Part shown: one piece after another, positions 1 through 8,123 of the stretch
Numbering within the stretch: the first letter of the stretch is position 1
How the letters are laid out: every line of letters starts with the position of its first letter
NCBI RefSeq assembly: GCF_001642725.1
Contig: NZ_LSUQ01000009.1
Span: 25,042-89,041 of the forward strand
Source: Ferroacidibacillus organovorans
GTDB lineage: Bacteria; Bacillota; Bacilli; Alicyclobacillales; SLC66
Direction: 5' to 3'
Length of the DNA stretch: 64,000 nucleotides
Notes under the pieces: model-generated
Told to the model about the DNA's origin: nothing
Databases searched by the model: none
The model's input: only the letters and a program-made list of their open reading frames with translations
Translations under genes and position numbers: made by a program

Positions 1-971
1 TTCTCTTGGGTGTATATCAACTCAGACTTGGTGAGTTTGTACTCACCTTCAATCACGAACAGTTTTCCACTGTAGTCCAAAAATGAAACGTTAACATCGT
101 CGCTACGTTGATAAACCGTTAACTTCAACGCCTTGCGACAAATGATCTGACCAGATACATGCAATCGCCGAATGGATTTTTCAACATTTTCAACTGAAAC
201 GTCATCAGTGATTCTCAAGTCTCCAGAAATGTACACATCCGCTTCATCGAAACATAAGACAGAAAACTCGTCAAGAACGAGATCACCTTCGAAGAACTGT
301 GCACCTGTGGGGATCACTTTCAATGCACATTGGTGTGAATTGTGCAATTTGGAGTTTAAGACTTCCAAGTATTCTTCTCGAATGTAGACTTCACCCAAAA
401 ACTCAACGCGATCAATTTTTTCACAAAACAGTTCTGCATTGATCTTCTCTGTCATTTTAACAGTTCCTATGATGACGAGCTTTGCACCAGATTGGAGCGA
501 CTGCAGAAAGTGGTTGTTCAACTGCGCATCTCTCAATACGAGATCAGCATCATCCATATATGCAATAACATTGCCGTTATGCGAGCGTGTCTTGTTTGAA
601 ATTTCTCCAACCAAACGTTTCGGACAATAAATTCTACCGTTTACAAACAGCAAAGCCAGCCCGTCACGCAAAAGATCTTCAGAAACGTCTGGTTGTACAA
701 TCGTTCGACCGTTCACACATACACTCAATGGTTCCAAACGACCCGATAGAACACTCTTGCTCAATTCGTAACTTCCATTCACAAATGTGACGCCAGACGG
801 CACCGCGATGGAAAGGTTGACGTTTCTCTGCGATGTCTTGGCCAATGTGGGAGCAAGACGTTCATGATAAACAAATATATTGATGTTTTCAATGGCTTTA
901 ATTCCTTCAATACGCTCTATTGTTGCATTTGACATGTCAAGCATGTTCACATTACGAATAACCTTAGGCAT
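1..971 (-). CDS. Repeat-rich beta-strand protein of unknown function (partial, C-terminus off window)
   Basis: An open frame of 323 codons runs off the left edge with no stop. It starts at ATG 971 and overlaps the upstream sigma factor by 8 bases (ATGCCTAA), so translation is probably coupled. The protein has no signal peptide or membrane span. A short motif recurs: VNGRTIVQPDV, VNGRIYCPKRL, VIGTVKMTEKI, FLGEVYIREEYL, VSGQIICRKAL and IEGEYKLTKSEL. In each, a hydrophobic-x-G-x turn is followed by alternating hydrophobics and often a leucine. This suggests stacked beta strands, as in bactofilin or beta-helix proteins. I cannot assign a family. Its place directly after a sigma factor suggests it is a regulator, an anti-sigma partner or a structural target of that sigma factor; this is inference. 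Confidence 0.75.
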   Translation of the reverse strand, partial: MPKVIRNVNMLDMSNATIERIEGIKAIENINIFVYHERLAPTLAKTSQRNVNLSIAVPSGVTFVNGSYELSKSVLSGRLEPLSVCVNGRTIVQPDVSEDLLRDGLALLFVNGRIYCPKRLVGEISNKTRSHNGNVIAYMDDADLVLRDAQLNNHFLQSLQSGAKLVIIGTVKMTEKINAELFCEKIDRVEFLGEVYIREEYLEVLNSKLHNSHQCALKVIPTGAQFFEGDLVLDEFSVLCFDEADVYISGDLRITDDVSVENVEKSIRRLHVSGQIICRKALKLTVYQRSDDVNVSFLDYSGKLFVIEGEYKLTKSELIYTQE

Positions 972-1534
972 CAAAATCTCTCCCTTTCAATTGATGTTCG
1001 AAAACACACTTGTTTTGATCAGGGTGGTCATGATCCATCTGCAAAGGAAAAGTTGCACGCAATCGCTTTATCGCAGCACGCAATCGAGCGCGAACTGTTG
1101 CATCAGGAATTTTCAACCGTTTGGCCATCTCCCGACTGCTCAATCCCTGCCAATAGCGCAGTATGATTATGTCGCGTAGATTTGCGGGGAGCCGATTCAA
1201 AAGATCCTGATACTCAAGTCGAGCCGTAAAATGCGTCATGCGAAACGTAGTGTCAACTGAGCCACTCATTTGATGCTTCTCAGATTCCAGCCATCGGCTT
1301 TCCAATTGTCGACGACGTTGTCGATCTCTCCAAAGATTTTTCGCCACTGTGTACAGCCAAGCGCGTTGATTCGTCTCAAACATGGTCGAAAGTTGCACAA
1401 TGTGCGCCATCGCACGTTCGAATGTATCCTGCACAAGATCTTCAGCGTCTCGCTCAGATCGTGTGAGACCTCTAGCAAATCGAGCAAGTGATACTTTATG
1501 AACCTGATAGAGATCTTCAATCCCCGTTTCTCAT
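964..1534 (-). CDS. ECF-type RNA polymerase sigma factor, 5' end apparently frameshifted
   Basis: Region 2 is visible as LVQDTFERAMAHI followed by WLYTVAKNLWRDRQRRR. Region 4 is LPANLRDIIILRYWQGLSSREMAKRL with an HTH ending ATVRARLRAAIKRLR. The frame is open from about 1530 down to the stop at 964. It has no ATG, GTG or TTG before GTG 1434, which would delete half of region 2. An ATG lies at 1534 behind an AGGGGG motif, but its frame stops after five codons. Removing one base from the run of four C at 1522-1525 joins that ATG to the sigma frame and gives MRNGIEDLYQVHK, a normal sigma N-terminus. This could be a sequence error, an inactivating mutation, slippage or an ATT start at 1521. The downstream gene overlaps by 8 bases. 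Confidence 0.8.
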
Positions 1535-1635
1535 CGCCCCCTAAGCCATCCGCGTCATTCTGACATGCCCATCGCGCCGGCGCTAAAATGGACTGTAAGA
1601 AACCGTACACTTGATAAACGAAAAGTAGAGGAAAA

Positions 1636-1776
1636 GTGTTGATCGATCAGATCATCAAATTTTCAAAACTCGGGGCCACAGCTGTTCCATTGGTGTTTGC
1701 CTACTTGCTCGCAGGAACGAGGATAGAATATACATTTCATATTTTCGATGAATATTTCGCTTTTTATTTCGCTTGA
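1636..1776 (+). CDS. Possible 45-46 residue membrane peptide
   Basis: A short rightward frame lies in the otherwise gene-free 1535-1840 gap. It starts GTG-TTG at 1636/1639 behind AGAGGAAAA and stops at TGA 1774-1776. The product has one hydrophobic stretch (KLGATAVPLVFAYLLAGTRI) and an aromatic tail rich in Phe and Tyr. It is divergent from the sigma factor gene. No family is recognised, and support is only the ribosome binding site and the hydrophobic segment. The rest of the gap is AT-rich and shows nothing else I can name. Confidence 0.3.
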   Translation: MLIDQIIKFSKLGATAVPLVFAYLLAGTRIEYTFHIFDEYFAFYFA

Positions 1777-1840
1777 ATTATAAAATAGTATGAAGTGTCT
1801 CCTGATTTACAAAACTTACATTGCAACAAAGTCGACTCGA

Positions 1841-2257
1841 TCAGCGTCCATCGTTTCGCATCCAGGGTGTGCGTGTCAATCCCATGAGCGCCCCATCCGG
1901 CGAGATAAGGCGTGTCACCGTTTGCCCCCATGGTTCTTCGCGATTGCTCACTAAGCAGTGGTACCCCAGCGCCACCAGTTCCTTTGTCGCCTCAGCTACA
2001 TCGTCGACGTCCATTTCAATCCAAGTGCGCGGTTCGGGTACATCGCTTGGCCAATGAGGCGTGCCGAAACACGACTCGGCAGCTTGAGACAGCGGCCACA
2101 GCGCAAAGTGTTTTACCCCATCCAAGTTTCCTGTATGTACGTAGTCACCGACGCGCTCAAAATCGATTCCTAAGACCCCTTGATAAAAACGGGACGTGTC
2201 ATTGACCAGCTCATCCCGAACAATCGAGCCAAATCCAGCCACAAATAAGATCTTCAT
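1841..2257 (-). CDS. VOC (glyoxalase/bleomycin resistance) family protein
   Basis: The 138-residue protein fits a single VOC domain made of two beta-alpha-beta-beta-beta modules. The first half has FYQGVLGIDFERVGDYVHTG. The second has WIEMDVDDVAEATKELVALG, followed by EPWGQTVTRLISPDGALMGL, the typical closing strand with the PDG turn. Such proteins bind a divalent metal and act as dioxygenases, isomerases or drug-binding proteins; the substrate cannot be told here. It starts at ATG 2257 and is followed after 12 bases, in transcription order, only by intergenic DNA. The DinB gene upstream ends at 2270, so the two are probably cotranscribed. Confidence 0.85.
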   Translation of the reverse strand: MKILFVAGFGSIVRDELVNDTSRFYQGVLGIDFERVGDYVHTGNLDGVKHFALWPLSQAAESCFGTPHWPSDVPEPRTWIEMDVDDVAEATKELVALGYHCLVSNREEPWGQTVTRLISPDGALMGLTRTPWMRNDGR

Positions 2258-2269
2258 GCCATCTACCCC

Positions 2270-2764
2270 CTATTCGAATAGGCCTTCCATGACAACCAAA
2301 TCTGTATCCGGCGGCGCATAGCCGAGACACCGCGCCATCGCGACAATTTGTCCCTTATGATGAAACTCGTGTGTGATCGTGTGAGTCATCAGCCAAAGGG
2401 GTGTAACACCCATTGAATCTTCAGCGTGATTATAGATAACTTCCGAGAGTCGGCTTTCGTAGACGCTCAGAAATTCATTCACCACCGCATCCGATATAGA
2501 AAACCAGTGACGGAGAACCGCCACATCCGCAGATTGGATCTCTTCATACGTCGGAAACTGCGGATAAGATCGAATCCGGGCAAACTTCACCAGCCAATGC
2601 ATGTAGCACCCGGCTGCGTGGAGATGTGCATGCGCGATTGTGTCAAATCCAAAACCAGGAACCCTTTTATGCAACACATCTACGGGGAGGCTTTCCAAAA
2701 AGGAAAACAGCGTTTCGCGCGTCTTACGAATCAAGTCGTACTGTTCTGATAAAATATCTCTCAC
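2270..2764 (-). CDS. DinB-fold metal-dependent protein
   Basis: A four-helix-bundle protein of the DinB/YfiT superfamily. The three metal-binding histidines are expected at the conserved places: one in the AHAHLHAAG helix near residue 50 and a pair in THEFHHKGQIV near residue 135. Family members are putative metal-dependent hydrolases or thiol transferases; no substrate is indicated. I place the start at GTG 2764, since the GAGGAG Shine-Dalgarno lies about 11 bases upstream; the GTG at 2776 is too close to it. Two more proteins of this fold lie in the window (3415 and 56747). Confidence 0.85.
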   Translation of the reverse strand: MRDILSEQYDLIRKTRETLFSFLESLPVDVLHKRVPGFGFDTIAHAHLHAAGCYMHWLVKFARIRSYPQFPTYEEIQSADVAVLRHWFSISDAVVNEFLSVYESRLSEVIYNHAEDSMGVTPLWLMTHTITHEFHHKGQIVAMARCLGYAPPDTDLVVMEGLFE

Positions 2765-2862
2765 CGATAGGCTCACTCCTCACCAAAATCAATCGACCAT
2801 CAACGTTTATTGAGTCCCGCATTTGTTTACATTTCCATAATACAGAACATACGTTCCGTCGG

Positions 2863-3378
2863 TCAATGCCACTCAGCTAGATCGTCCCACACCACTGCAT
2901 ACTCGATCATCGGTTCACCCTCTAACTCTTCCATCTTCTCACTGAATTTCTTTCCACCCATGTGCTCATAAAAACCAAGAGCTGGATTATTCTTCAAAAC
3001 CCAGGCAAGCATGTTCTTGTATTGTTTCTCTTTCAAATGGTTTACAACTGCACGGATCAATTCGCGCCCAATTCCATTTCCTTGAACCTCTTCAAATACA
3101 TAGAGAGCATAGAGTTCACCTTGATAGATTGGATTGCCTGATCGCTCTTTGCCGCCAGTAGCAAATCCTACGATCCTGTTTTCATCATCTTCCGCTACAA
3201 ACACTGGATTGTCTGGTTGATTCATCAAAACATGCGTCCACACTCGTTCCCTTTGTTCGTACGACAAATGATCCAAAATGCGATCAGGGATCATCCCTTT
3301 GTATGTCGTTCTCCAACTGTCCACATGCACTTTCGCAATGGAAACCGCGTCTTGCGGATCGGCTTTTCGAATGATCAC
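2863..3378 (-). CDS. GNAT family N-acetyltransferase
   Basis: The 171-residue protein opens with IRKADPQDAVSIAKVHVDSW, a typical GNAT beta1-alpha1. The acetyl-CoA pyrophosphate loop is VQGNGIGRELIRAVVNHLKE (the Q/RxxGxG/A motif A) near residue 105. NNPALGFYEHMGGKKF follows as motif B. The N-terminal WRTTYKGMIPD segment resembles the RimI-like GNATs of Bacilli that are often annotated only as acetyltransferase. It starts at ATG 3378. The substrate is unknown. Confidence 0.9.
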   Translation of the reverse strand: MIIRKADPQDAVSIAKVHVDSWRTTYKGMIPDRILDHLSYEQRERVWTHVLMNQPDNPVFVAEDDENRIVGFATGGKERSGNPIYQGELYALYVFEEVQGNGIGRELIRAVVNHLKEKQYKNMLAWVLKNNPALGFYEHMGGKKFSEKMEELEGEPMIEYAVVWDDLAEWH

Positions 3379-3414
3379 CCATATTCCTCCACAGTCCGTT
3401 TATTTCCGCTTCCT

Positions 3415-3939
3415 TCACCAACCCATTCGGTTCCGAAGTGATGTGATATGTGCAATGTGGTGCCTGCCATGCCATGCATACAAACCAAGCGCTGTTTCAA
3501 GTGTAAGTACACCAGACTCTGGGTTCTTATAGCTACGTGCAAACTCCGCATCTTGCATTTCAGAAAGCAATGTATCAAAACGTTGATGAAGCGACGCTAA
3601 AAGTGTCAGTGACACCTCGATCGGAGTCCCTTGATAGTCAACCAATTGTGACCAGCGATCTTCTTCATAGGTTTTAATCGTCGGTTGATCCTCTGTGAGC
3701 GCAAGTTTAAAACGAACATACGCATTCATATGACTATCCGGAAGATGATGAACAACTTGGCGAACGCTCCAACCATCAGGACGATAGGGTGTGTCCAATT
3801 GCGCAGATGTTAGATCCTTTATTGCGAATCGCAGCTGATTCGGTGTGTCAGCGAGTTGTGCAATCCATTCCTTTCGCTGGTCAGAAGAAATCTTATCTAG
3901 AGGAATGAATTTGCCGATTGGATAATGCAGATTTTCCAT
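3415..3939 (-). CDS. YfiT/BstA-like DinB-fold metal-dependent transferase
   Basis: The 174-residue protein matches the YfiT/BstA branch of the DinB superfamily: FIPLDKISSDQRKEWI and LRFAIKDLTSAQLDTPYRPDGWSVRQVVHHLPDSHMNAY near the N-terminus, and LYAWHGRHHIAHITSLR at the C-terminus. The histidines in VVHHLPDSH and in WHGRHHIAH form the metal site. Characterised relatives in Bacillus and Staphylococcus conjugate bacillithiol to electrophiles, so a thiol-dependent detoxification role is likely but not shown. It starts at ATG 3939 behind GAGGAGTAAAA. Confidence 0.85.
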   Translation of the reverse strand: MENLHYPIGKFIPLDKISSDQRKEWIAQLADTPNQLRFAIKDLTSAQLDTPYRPDGWSVRQVVHHLPDSHMNAYVRFKLALTEDQPTIKTYEEDRWSQLVDYQGTPIEVSLTLLASLHQRFDTLLSEMQDAEFARSYKNPESGVLTLETALGLYAWHGRHHIAHITSLRNRMGW

Positions 3940-3991
3940 TTTTACTCCTCCTCTTAATTTTTAACAAGGCAAATCCCTACATCGAAGTCAT

Positions 3992-4465
3992 TTAGTTGAA
4001 TAGCGCAGAATCGATCCGTTTTTGTTGAAAGATTCGCTTGGGATACGGGAGAGCCAGTGGGGGCATCTGCTCAACGGTAAAATAGCGAAGTTCAAAAGAT
4101 TCTCCGTCTATCGCTTCCAGTTCGCCAGAATCTACTTTACAATCAAAAACCAACACAACATACTCCACCTGGTTACCATCCGCATATCTAAAGCGAAACT
4201 CTTGACCCCCGAATGCGCCAACGAGTGCCATCGGCGTGACATTCAGCCCTGTCTCTTCCCAAACTTCGCGAACAACCGCTTGAGATGGCGTTTCTCCAAG
4301 CTCAATCGCGCCAGCAGGCAGGCTCCATATCACACTTTCGGCAGTTGGACGTTGAAATAAAATCTTGCCTTCTTTGTCGCGTATGATGGCCGCCACAGAT
4401 GGGCTGAAAATCAGATCTGTTCCAATCTTGGAACGGAGGTTTTGGTAAAAATCGGACATCGGCAT
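3992..4465 (-). CDS. NUDIX hydrolase
   Basis: The NUDIX box is visible as GAIELGETPSQAVVREVWEETGL, matching Gx5Ex7REUxEExGU, around residues 51-73. The metal-binding glutamates sit in REVWEETG. The 157-residue length and the N-terminal strand FSPSVAAIIRDKEGKILFQRP are normal for a single-domain enzyme that cleaves nucleoside diphosphates linked to another group. The substrate cannot be predicted. It starts at ATG 4465 behind AGGAGAGGG. Confidence 0.92.
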   Translation of the reverse strand: MPMSDFYQNLRSKIGTDLIFSPSVAAIIRDKEGKILFQRPTAESVIWSLPAGAIELGETPSQAVVREVWEETGLNVTPMALVGAFGGQEFRFRYADGNQVEYVVLVFDCKVDSGELEAIDGESFELRYFTVEQMPPLALPYPKRIFQQKRIDSALFN

Positions 4466-4526
4466 AGAGCCCTCTCCTATCGATCAGCCTTGCGCTTCGC
4501 ACCATGAACCGAAAAGGGTGTCAGCA

Positions 4527-5048
4527 TTAGAATGTGATCCTTTCCGACTCTTGCGTTTCTGCAAACCATCGCAGCAAATCGTTGTGATGTTCAATGATCT
4601 GTTGCGCGCTGAGATTCTTTTTATTGAAGGTACTGTGTGAATCCTTGGCAAGAACGACGTCATATCCCATGGTGAACGCCCGACGGCATGTCGTATCGAC
4701 ACAAAGTTCCGTTTGCATGCCCGTCAAAACAAGCTTGCGAATCCCGCCCTTCTCAAGTTCTTCGTGGAAGCTCGTATTGTAAAACGAGTCTGGCGTATTT
4801 TTTTGAATTCGAATATCCCCAGCCATCGGTGCAACAGCGGGATGAATCTCCCAACCACGCGTATTGGGTTCAAGCGCCCCACCAGGTTCCTCGTTGTGTT
4901 GTACATAGATCACCGGAACCATGGACGAGCGTGCTTTTGTGATCAGTGCTGCAATCCGGCGCAACAACATGTCACCTTGATACACCGCTTCCGCTTCTTC
5001 AAACATCCCGACTTGCACATCAATGATGATCAGTGCGCTGCCGCTCAC
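4527..5048 (-). CDS. Isochorismatase-family cysteine hydrolase
   Basis: The 173-residue protein begins ALIIIDVQVGMFE, which holds the catalytic Asp. The nucleophile is in GMQTELCVDTTCRRAFTMGYDV near residue 115, where the Cys of TELCVD is in the usual position. Relatives include nicotinamidases, N-carbamoylsarcosine amidases and isochorismatases. The insert with HPAVAPMAGD and IQKNTPDSF fits the general cysteine-hydrolase group. It starts at GTG 5048 behind GAGGAGG. The 148 bases upstream contain no gene that I can support. Confidence 0.88.
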   Translation of the reverse strand: MSGSALIIIDVQVGMFEEAEAVYQGDMLLRRIAALITKARSSMVPVIYVQHNEEPGGALEPNTRGWEIHPAVAPMAGDIRIQKNTPDSFYNTSFHEELEKGGIRKLVLTGMQTELCVDTTCRRAFTMGYDVVLAKDSHSTFNKKNLSAQQIIEHHNDLLRWFAETQESERITF

Positions 5049-5196
5049 GACCTTCCTCCTCTGACTCTTTCAATTTCACGTGCCATACACTCCAAAAATT
5101 CAGCAGCTTCAAAGACAAATGATCGATAAACGCTTCAATTCATCTAAAGGATACGATTTTTCACACAGATTGTCACAAATCATTTAAAAGCGAATC

Positions 5197-6480
5197 CTAT
5201 CCCAACACGGAATTCCGTCTGCGCACGTTTTTGGCATAAATTCGAGTCATCAGCCAGCCGATGACACCAAAAAGGATTGGATAAACCATGGCCCACCCAC
5301 TGAATGGATACAAAATCACGCAGACTACAAAGGGAATCCATGCTAAAGCTTGTTTACCCCACCCGGCACCTTTCATAAGTTTTAAAGCAGAGGCCATTGC
5401 GATGATATAAAGAGCTAAAAACATCGCACTCGGCCACGTCATAAACGCGCCAAGATCAACGTGAAATACGGTGTAGATCGCCAGCACCACGGCAAAATCC
5501 AAACCCAGCGCAGACAGAGCGCCGATCGGTGTTTTGTGGCGTTCATGCAACCGTAAGAGCACCGCCGGAAAGACACCTGCTCGCGCCTGGCTGTAAACCA
5601 TTCGCGAGAATCCAGCCACATTGCCGTGAATGGCGACAAATGTAATCAATAGCGCCACGATACCCGAGACCGTCGAACCGATCCTGCCCATTCCAATTCC
5701 CACCAGTTGACTGAGAGGTGTCACGGTATACGCTCCGCCGTAGGCGTGTGTGCCGATAGTTACAACGGAGAGTGCGACATAAAGCACGCCGACGAGCATT
5801 GGCGCCAGAAGAAAGATTCGACGCAAGTCTCTTGACGGGTCGTGAAACTCCTCGGCGAGATGTCCAACCATCTCCCAACCGACAAAACACCAAAAGATCT
5901 CCACAGCCGATGTGCCAACCGGAAGCCATCCGTGTGGCGCAAGCGGATGAAACTGTTCCTCATTTATATGCGGACCTGCCGCGATGATGGCGCCTAGTAT
6001 AAGCACGACAATCAGCACCAAGATGAGCACCTGCGCCCACGCCGCCATCTCGACACCACGCCAGTGTAAGATGAGCGACAAAAGCAGCATGAGCGCCGCC
6101 GTGATCGGTATGAAGATCGAAGGGAGCGAAAACGTTCCGACAACATAATTGGCGCCAACAAGCGCGACGATGGGTACGCCGACCGGAATGGTGCCAAGAA
6201 ACAACCAAGCGGTCATGCGTCCCACGGTATCGCCAAACGCCAATCGCGCATATTCCACAATGCCTCCGGCATGCGGATACTTGGCGCCAAGACTTCCGAG
6301 CGTAATGGCAAGCGGAAAGGCTAAAAGTGACATCAAAAGCCACGATATAAGTGACGCCGGACCTGCCTGCTCTGCCGTGATGGCTGGAAGAATGAGGATG
6401 CCGGATCCGAGAACGGCACCGATTGCGATCGCTGTACCCTGCACCCAGGTAAGTGAGCGTTTCAACTGCGAATCGATCAT
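5197..6480 (-). CDS. APC superfamily amino acid permease
   Basis: The 427-residue membrane protein has about 12 hydrophobic segments. The N-terminal LTWVQGTAIAIGAVLGSGILILPA carries the unwound TM1 GSGI motif of amino acid-polyamine-organocation transporters. WCFVGWEMVGHLAEEFHDPSRDL matches TM6 and the following loop. The overall pattern resembles the YjeH-type branch that exports methionine and branched-chain amino acids, but direction and substrate are inference. A 125-base gap separates it from the ferredoxin gene upstream, so it may have its own promoter. Confidence 0.88.
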   Translation of the reverse strand: MIDSQLKRSLTWVQGTAIAIGAVLGSGILILPAITAEQAGPASLISWLLMSLLAFPLAITLGSLGAKYPHAGGIVEYARLAFGDTVGRMTAWLFLGTIPVGVPIVALVGANYVVGTFSLPSIFIPITAALMLLLSLILHWRGVEMAAWAQVLILVLIVVLILGAIIAAGPHINEEQFHPLAPHGWLPVGTSAVEIFWCFVGWEMVGHLAEEFHDPSRDLRRIFLLAPMLVGVLYVALSVVTIGTHAYGGAYTVTPLSQLVGIGMGRIGSTVSGIVALLITFVAIHGNVAGFSRMVYSQARAGVFPAVLLRLHERHKTPIGALSALGLDFAVVLAIYTVFHVDLGAFMTWPSAMFLALYIIAMASALKLMKGAGWGKQALAWIPFVVCVILYPFSGWAMVYPILFGVIGWLMTRIYAKNVRRRNSVLG

Positions 6481-6605
6481 GAGGAGTTCTCCTTAACAGC
6501 GCAATCACTTCCTCATCACAGTACACGAACGATATCATCTTGTCATTGCAAATGGGTACGATTCATTTCTATCGACATCACCAAATCTACGCTGATTCAT
6601 CCACA

Positions 6606-7031
6606 TCAAATTGAATCGGCATGTACGCGGATGCAAAATCTTTCAAACTCATAGCGAAGCAATGCGTCTGGAATCGGTGCTGGTTCACCTCGTGTTCTTG
6701 TCTCTTCCGCCCACGCAAGGAGAACTTCATAGGGAGTCTCTGTGGTGATTCCGCCAAACCAGCGCTGCCTCTCTTTTGTCGCTATACTGACGACATTTAA
6801 TACATCGCACGGACCCAGACAACCCGTGATCGTGAGTTGCACCGTTTTTAGCAACTTGCGCTCTTTCCATGACTTTTTAAGCCAGTCTAGCGGAATTCCT
6901 GGTTTTCCCTTGCCTGTTTGTCCACAGCAACATCCCGAACAAACAAAGACCTGTCCAAGCACAGCGCGTTTCGTCGTTTTTTCTGCAACCAACACGGCAC
7001 TCTGAAGTTCAATCACATCCATCGGATTCAC
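6606..7031 (-). CDS. Thioredoxin-like [2Fe-2S] ferredoxin linked to the cobalamin operon
   Basis: The 141-residue protein carries VCSGCCCGQTGKGKPG (Cys 31, 34, 35, 36) and TGCLGPCDVLNVV (Cys 71 and 75). This is the cysteine pattern of thioredoxin-like [2Fe-2S] ferredoxins. It lies 57 bases after the Ni/Co permease, at the tail of the cobalamin operon. A likely role is electron transfer for corrin ring biosynthesis or cobalt reduction; in the Bacillus megaterium operon an Fe-S protein, CbiW, is similarly placed, but I cannot confirm orthology. It starts at GTG 7031 behind AGAGGAG. Confidence 0.8.
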   Translation of the reverse strand: MNPMDVIELQSAVLVAEKTTKRAVLGQVFVCSGCCCGQTGKGKPGIPLDWLKKSWKERKLLKTVQLTITGCLGPCDVLNVVSIATKERQRWFGGITTETPYEVLLAWAEETRTRGEPAPIPDALLRYEFERFCIRVHADSI

Positions 7032-7088
7032 GGCACTCCTCTTTCATTCTTCTGTTGTGCAACCTGATGCAGGCGAGTTTTGCAAGCT

Positions 7089-8099
7089 TTACATTCGTTC
7101 AGAGCGTGCAGCCCACCGCTCTTCGATTCTGAATAACTTCCACGATCCGAAGGAAATCCCCCAGACCCCGATGAATAGCGCGACAAGAATGTACCCCATC
7201 ACACCAAAATTAAGCCCTTGGAGCTTTCCCCAAAAACCAGAAGAAAGCCCAATCTCCTGAGTGACGACCTGAACGAGCTCGATGACGCCAATCACGGATG
7301 CGGCTAGCACACCGAGTCCCGTTACTGAAAGGTTGTAATAGATTTTTCGCAGTGGTGTGGCAAACGCAAAGCCATACGCAGTGGTCATGAAAATTCCATC
7401 TGCCGTATCCATGAAACTCATTCCTGCCGCAAACACAATTGGTAAAGAGATGATTCCTGTAAGAGGCAGCGCGTGTTGTGATGCAGTAGCCGAAATTGCC
7501 AGCAAGGCGACTTCGCTCGCCGTGTCAAATCCCAAACCGAACAGAAACCCAATCGGATACACATGCCAGTTATTGGTGACGAGTTTCATGAGTGGAGCGA
7601 CCAGTCGCGAAAAAAAACCGCGACTGTGGAGCAATTCATCCATCTCGTGCTCTGTGACCCGGTTGCGGCGCATGCTCAAAAAAACCTGGAAGAGTTTTAG
7701 CCAAATGAACAAGTTGATGCAAGCCAGCACAAGAAGAAATGAACCTGACACAAATGTGCTCACAATTCCGCCTATGCGTTGAAATTGGGGTAATTTCTGA
7801 ACTAAATGTACCGTGACGGCCGTTGCCAACGAAATCAAAACAACCACAGTCGAATGACCCATCGAAAAGAAGAATCCGATTCCGTGCGGTTTTTTTCCTT
7901 GTTGAAGAAACTTGCGAACCATGTTGTCGATAAAGGCGATATGATCAACATCAAAAGCGTGACGCAAGCCAAAGGTGTAGGCCAATAATGCCAAACCGAG
8001 CAACATGGGATGCTTAGGGACAGAAAGGATTAACAAAAAAAATCCTAATCCGTGTAACGTGATAACGCCTAACCCATATCTCAAAGAATCACGGTACAT
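7089..8099 (-). CDS. HoxN/NixA (NiCoT) family nickel/cobalt permease
   Basis: A polytopic protein of about 336 residues. TM2 has LRHAFDVDHIAFIDN, the HX4DH signature of NiCoT transporters, and FLFGLGFDTASEVALL is the second family motif. It sits between cbiG and a ferredoxin gene, 24 bases after cbiG, so cobalt uptake for B12 synthesis is the likely role. The GTG at 8120 lacks a ribosome binding site, whereas ATG 8099 has GAGGAG 13 bases upstream; I chose the latter, though the spacing is long. Nickel as an alternative substrate cannot be excluded. Confidence 0.9.
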   Translation of the reverse strand: MYRDSLRYGLGVITLHGLGFFLLILSVPKHPMLLGLALLAYTFGLRHAFDVDHIAFIDNMVRKFLQQGKKPHGIGFFFSMGHSTVVVLISLATAVTVHLVQKLPQFQRIGGIVSTFVSGSFLLVLACINLFIWLKLFQVFLSMRRNRVTEHEMDELLHSRGFFSRLVAPLMKLVTNNWHVYPIGFLFGLGFDTASEVALLAISATASQHALPLTGIISLPIVFAAGMSFMDTADGIFMTTAYGFAFATPLRKIYYNLSVTGLGVLAASVIGVIELVQVVTQEIGLSSGFWGKLQGLNFGVMGYILVALFIGVWGISFGSWKLFRIEERWAARSERM

Positions 8100-8123
8100 G
8101 TGTGTTTTTCCACTCCTCACCTG

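Noticed and set aside
1266..1610. 114-codon leftward frame overlapping the sigma factor
   Set aside because: It runs through the sigma factor in another frame. It only helped to locate the possible indel at 1522-1525.
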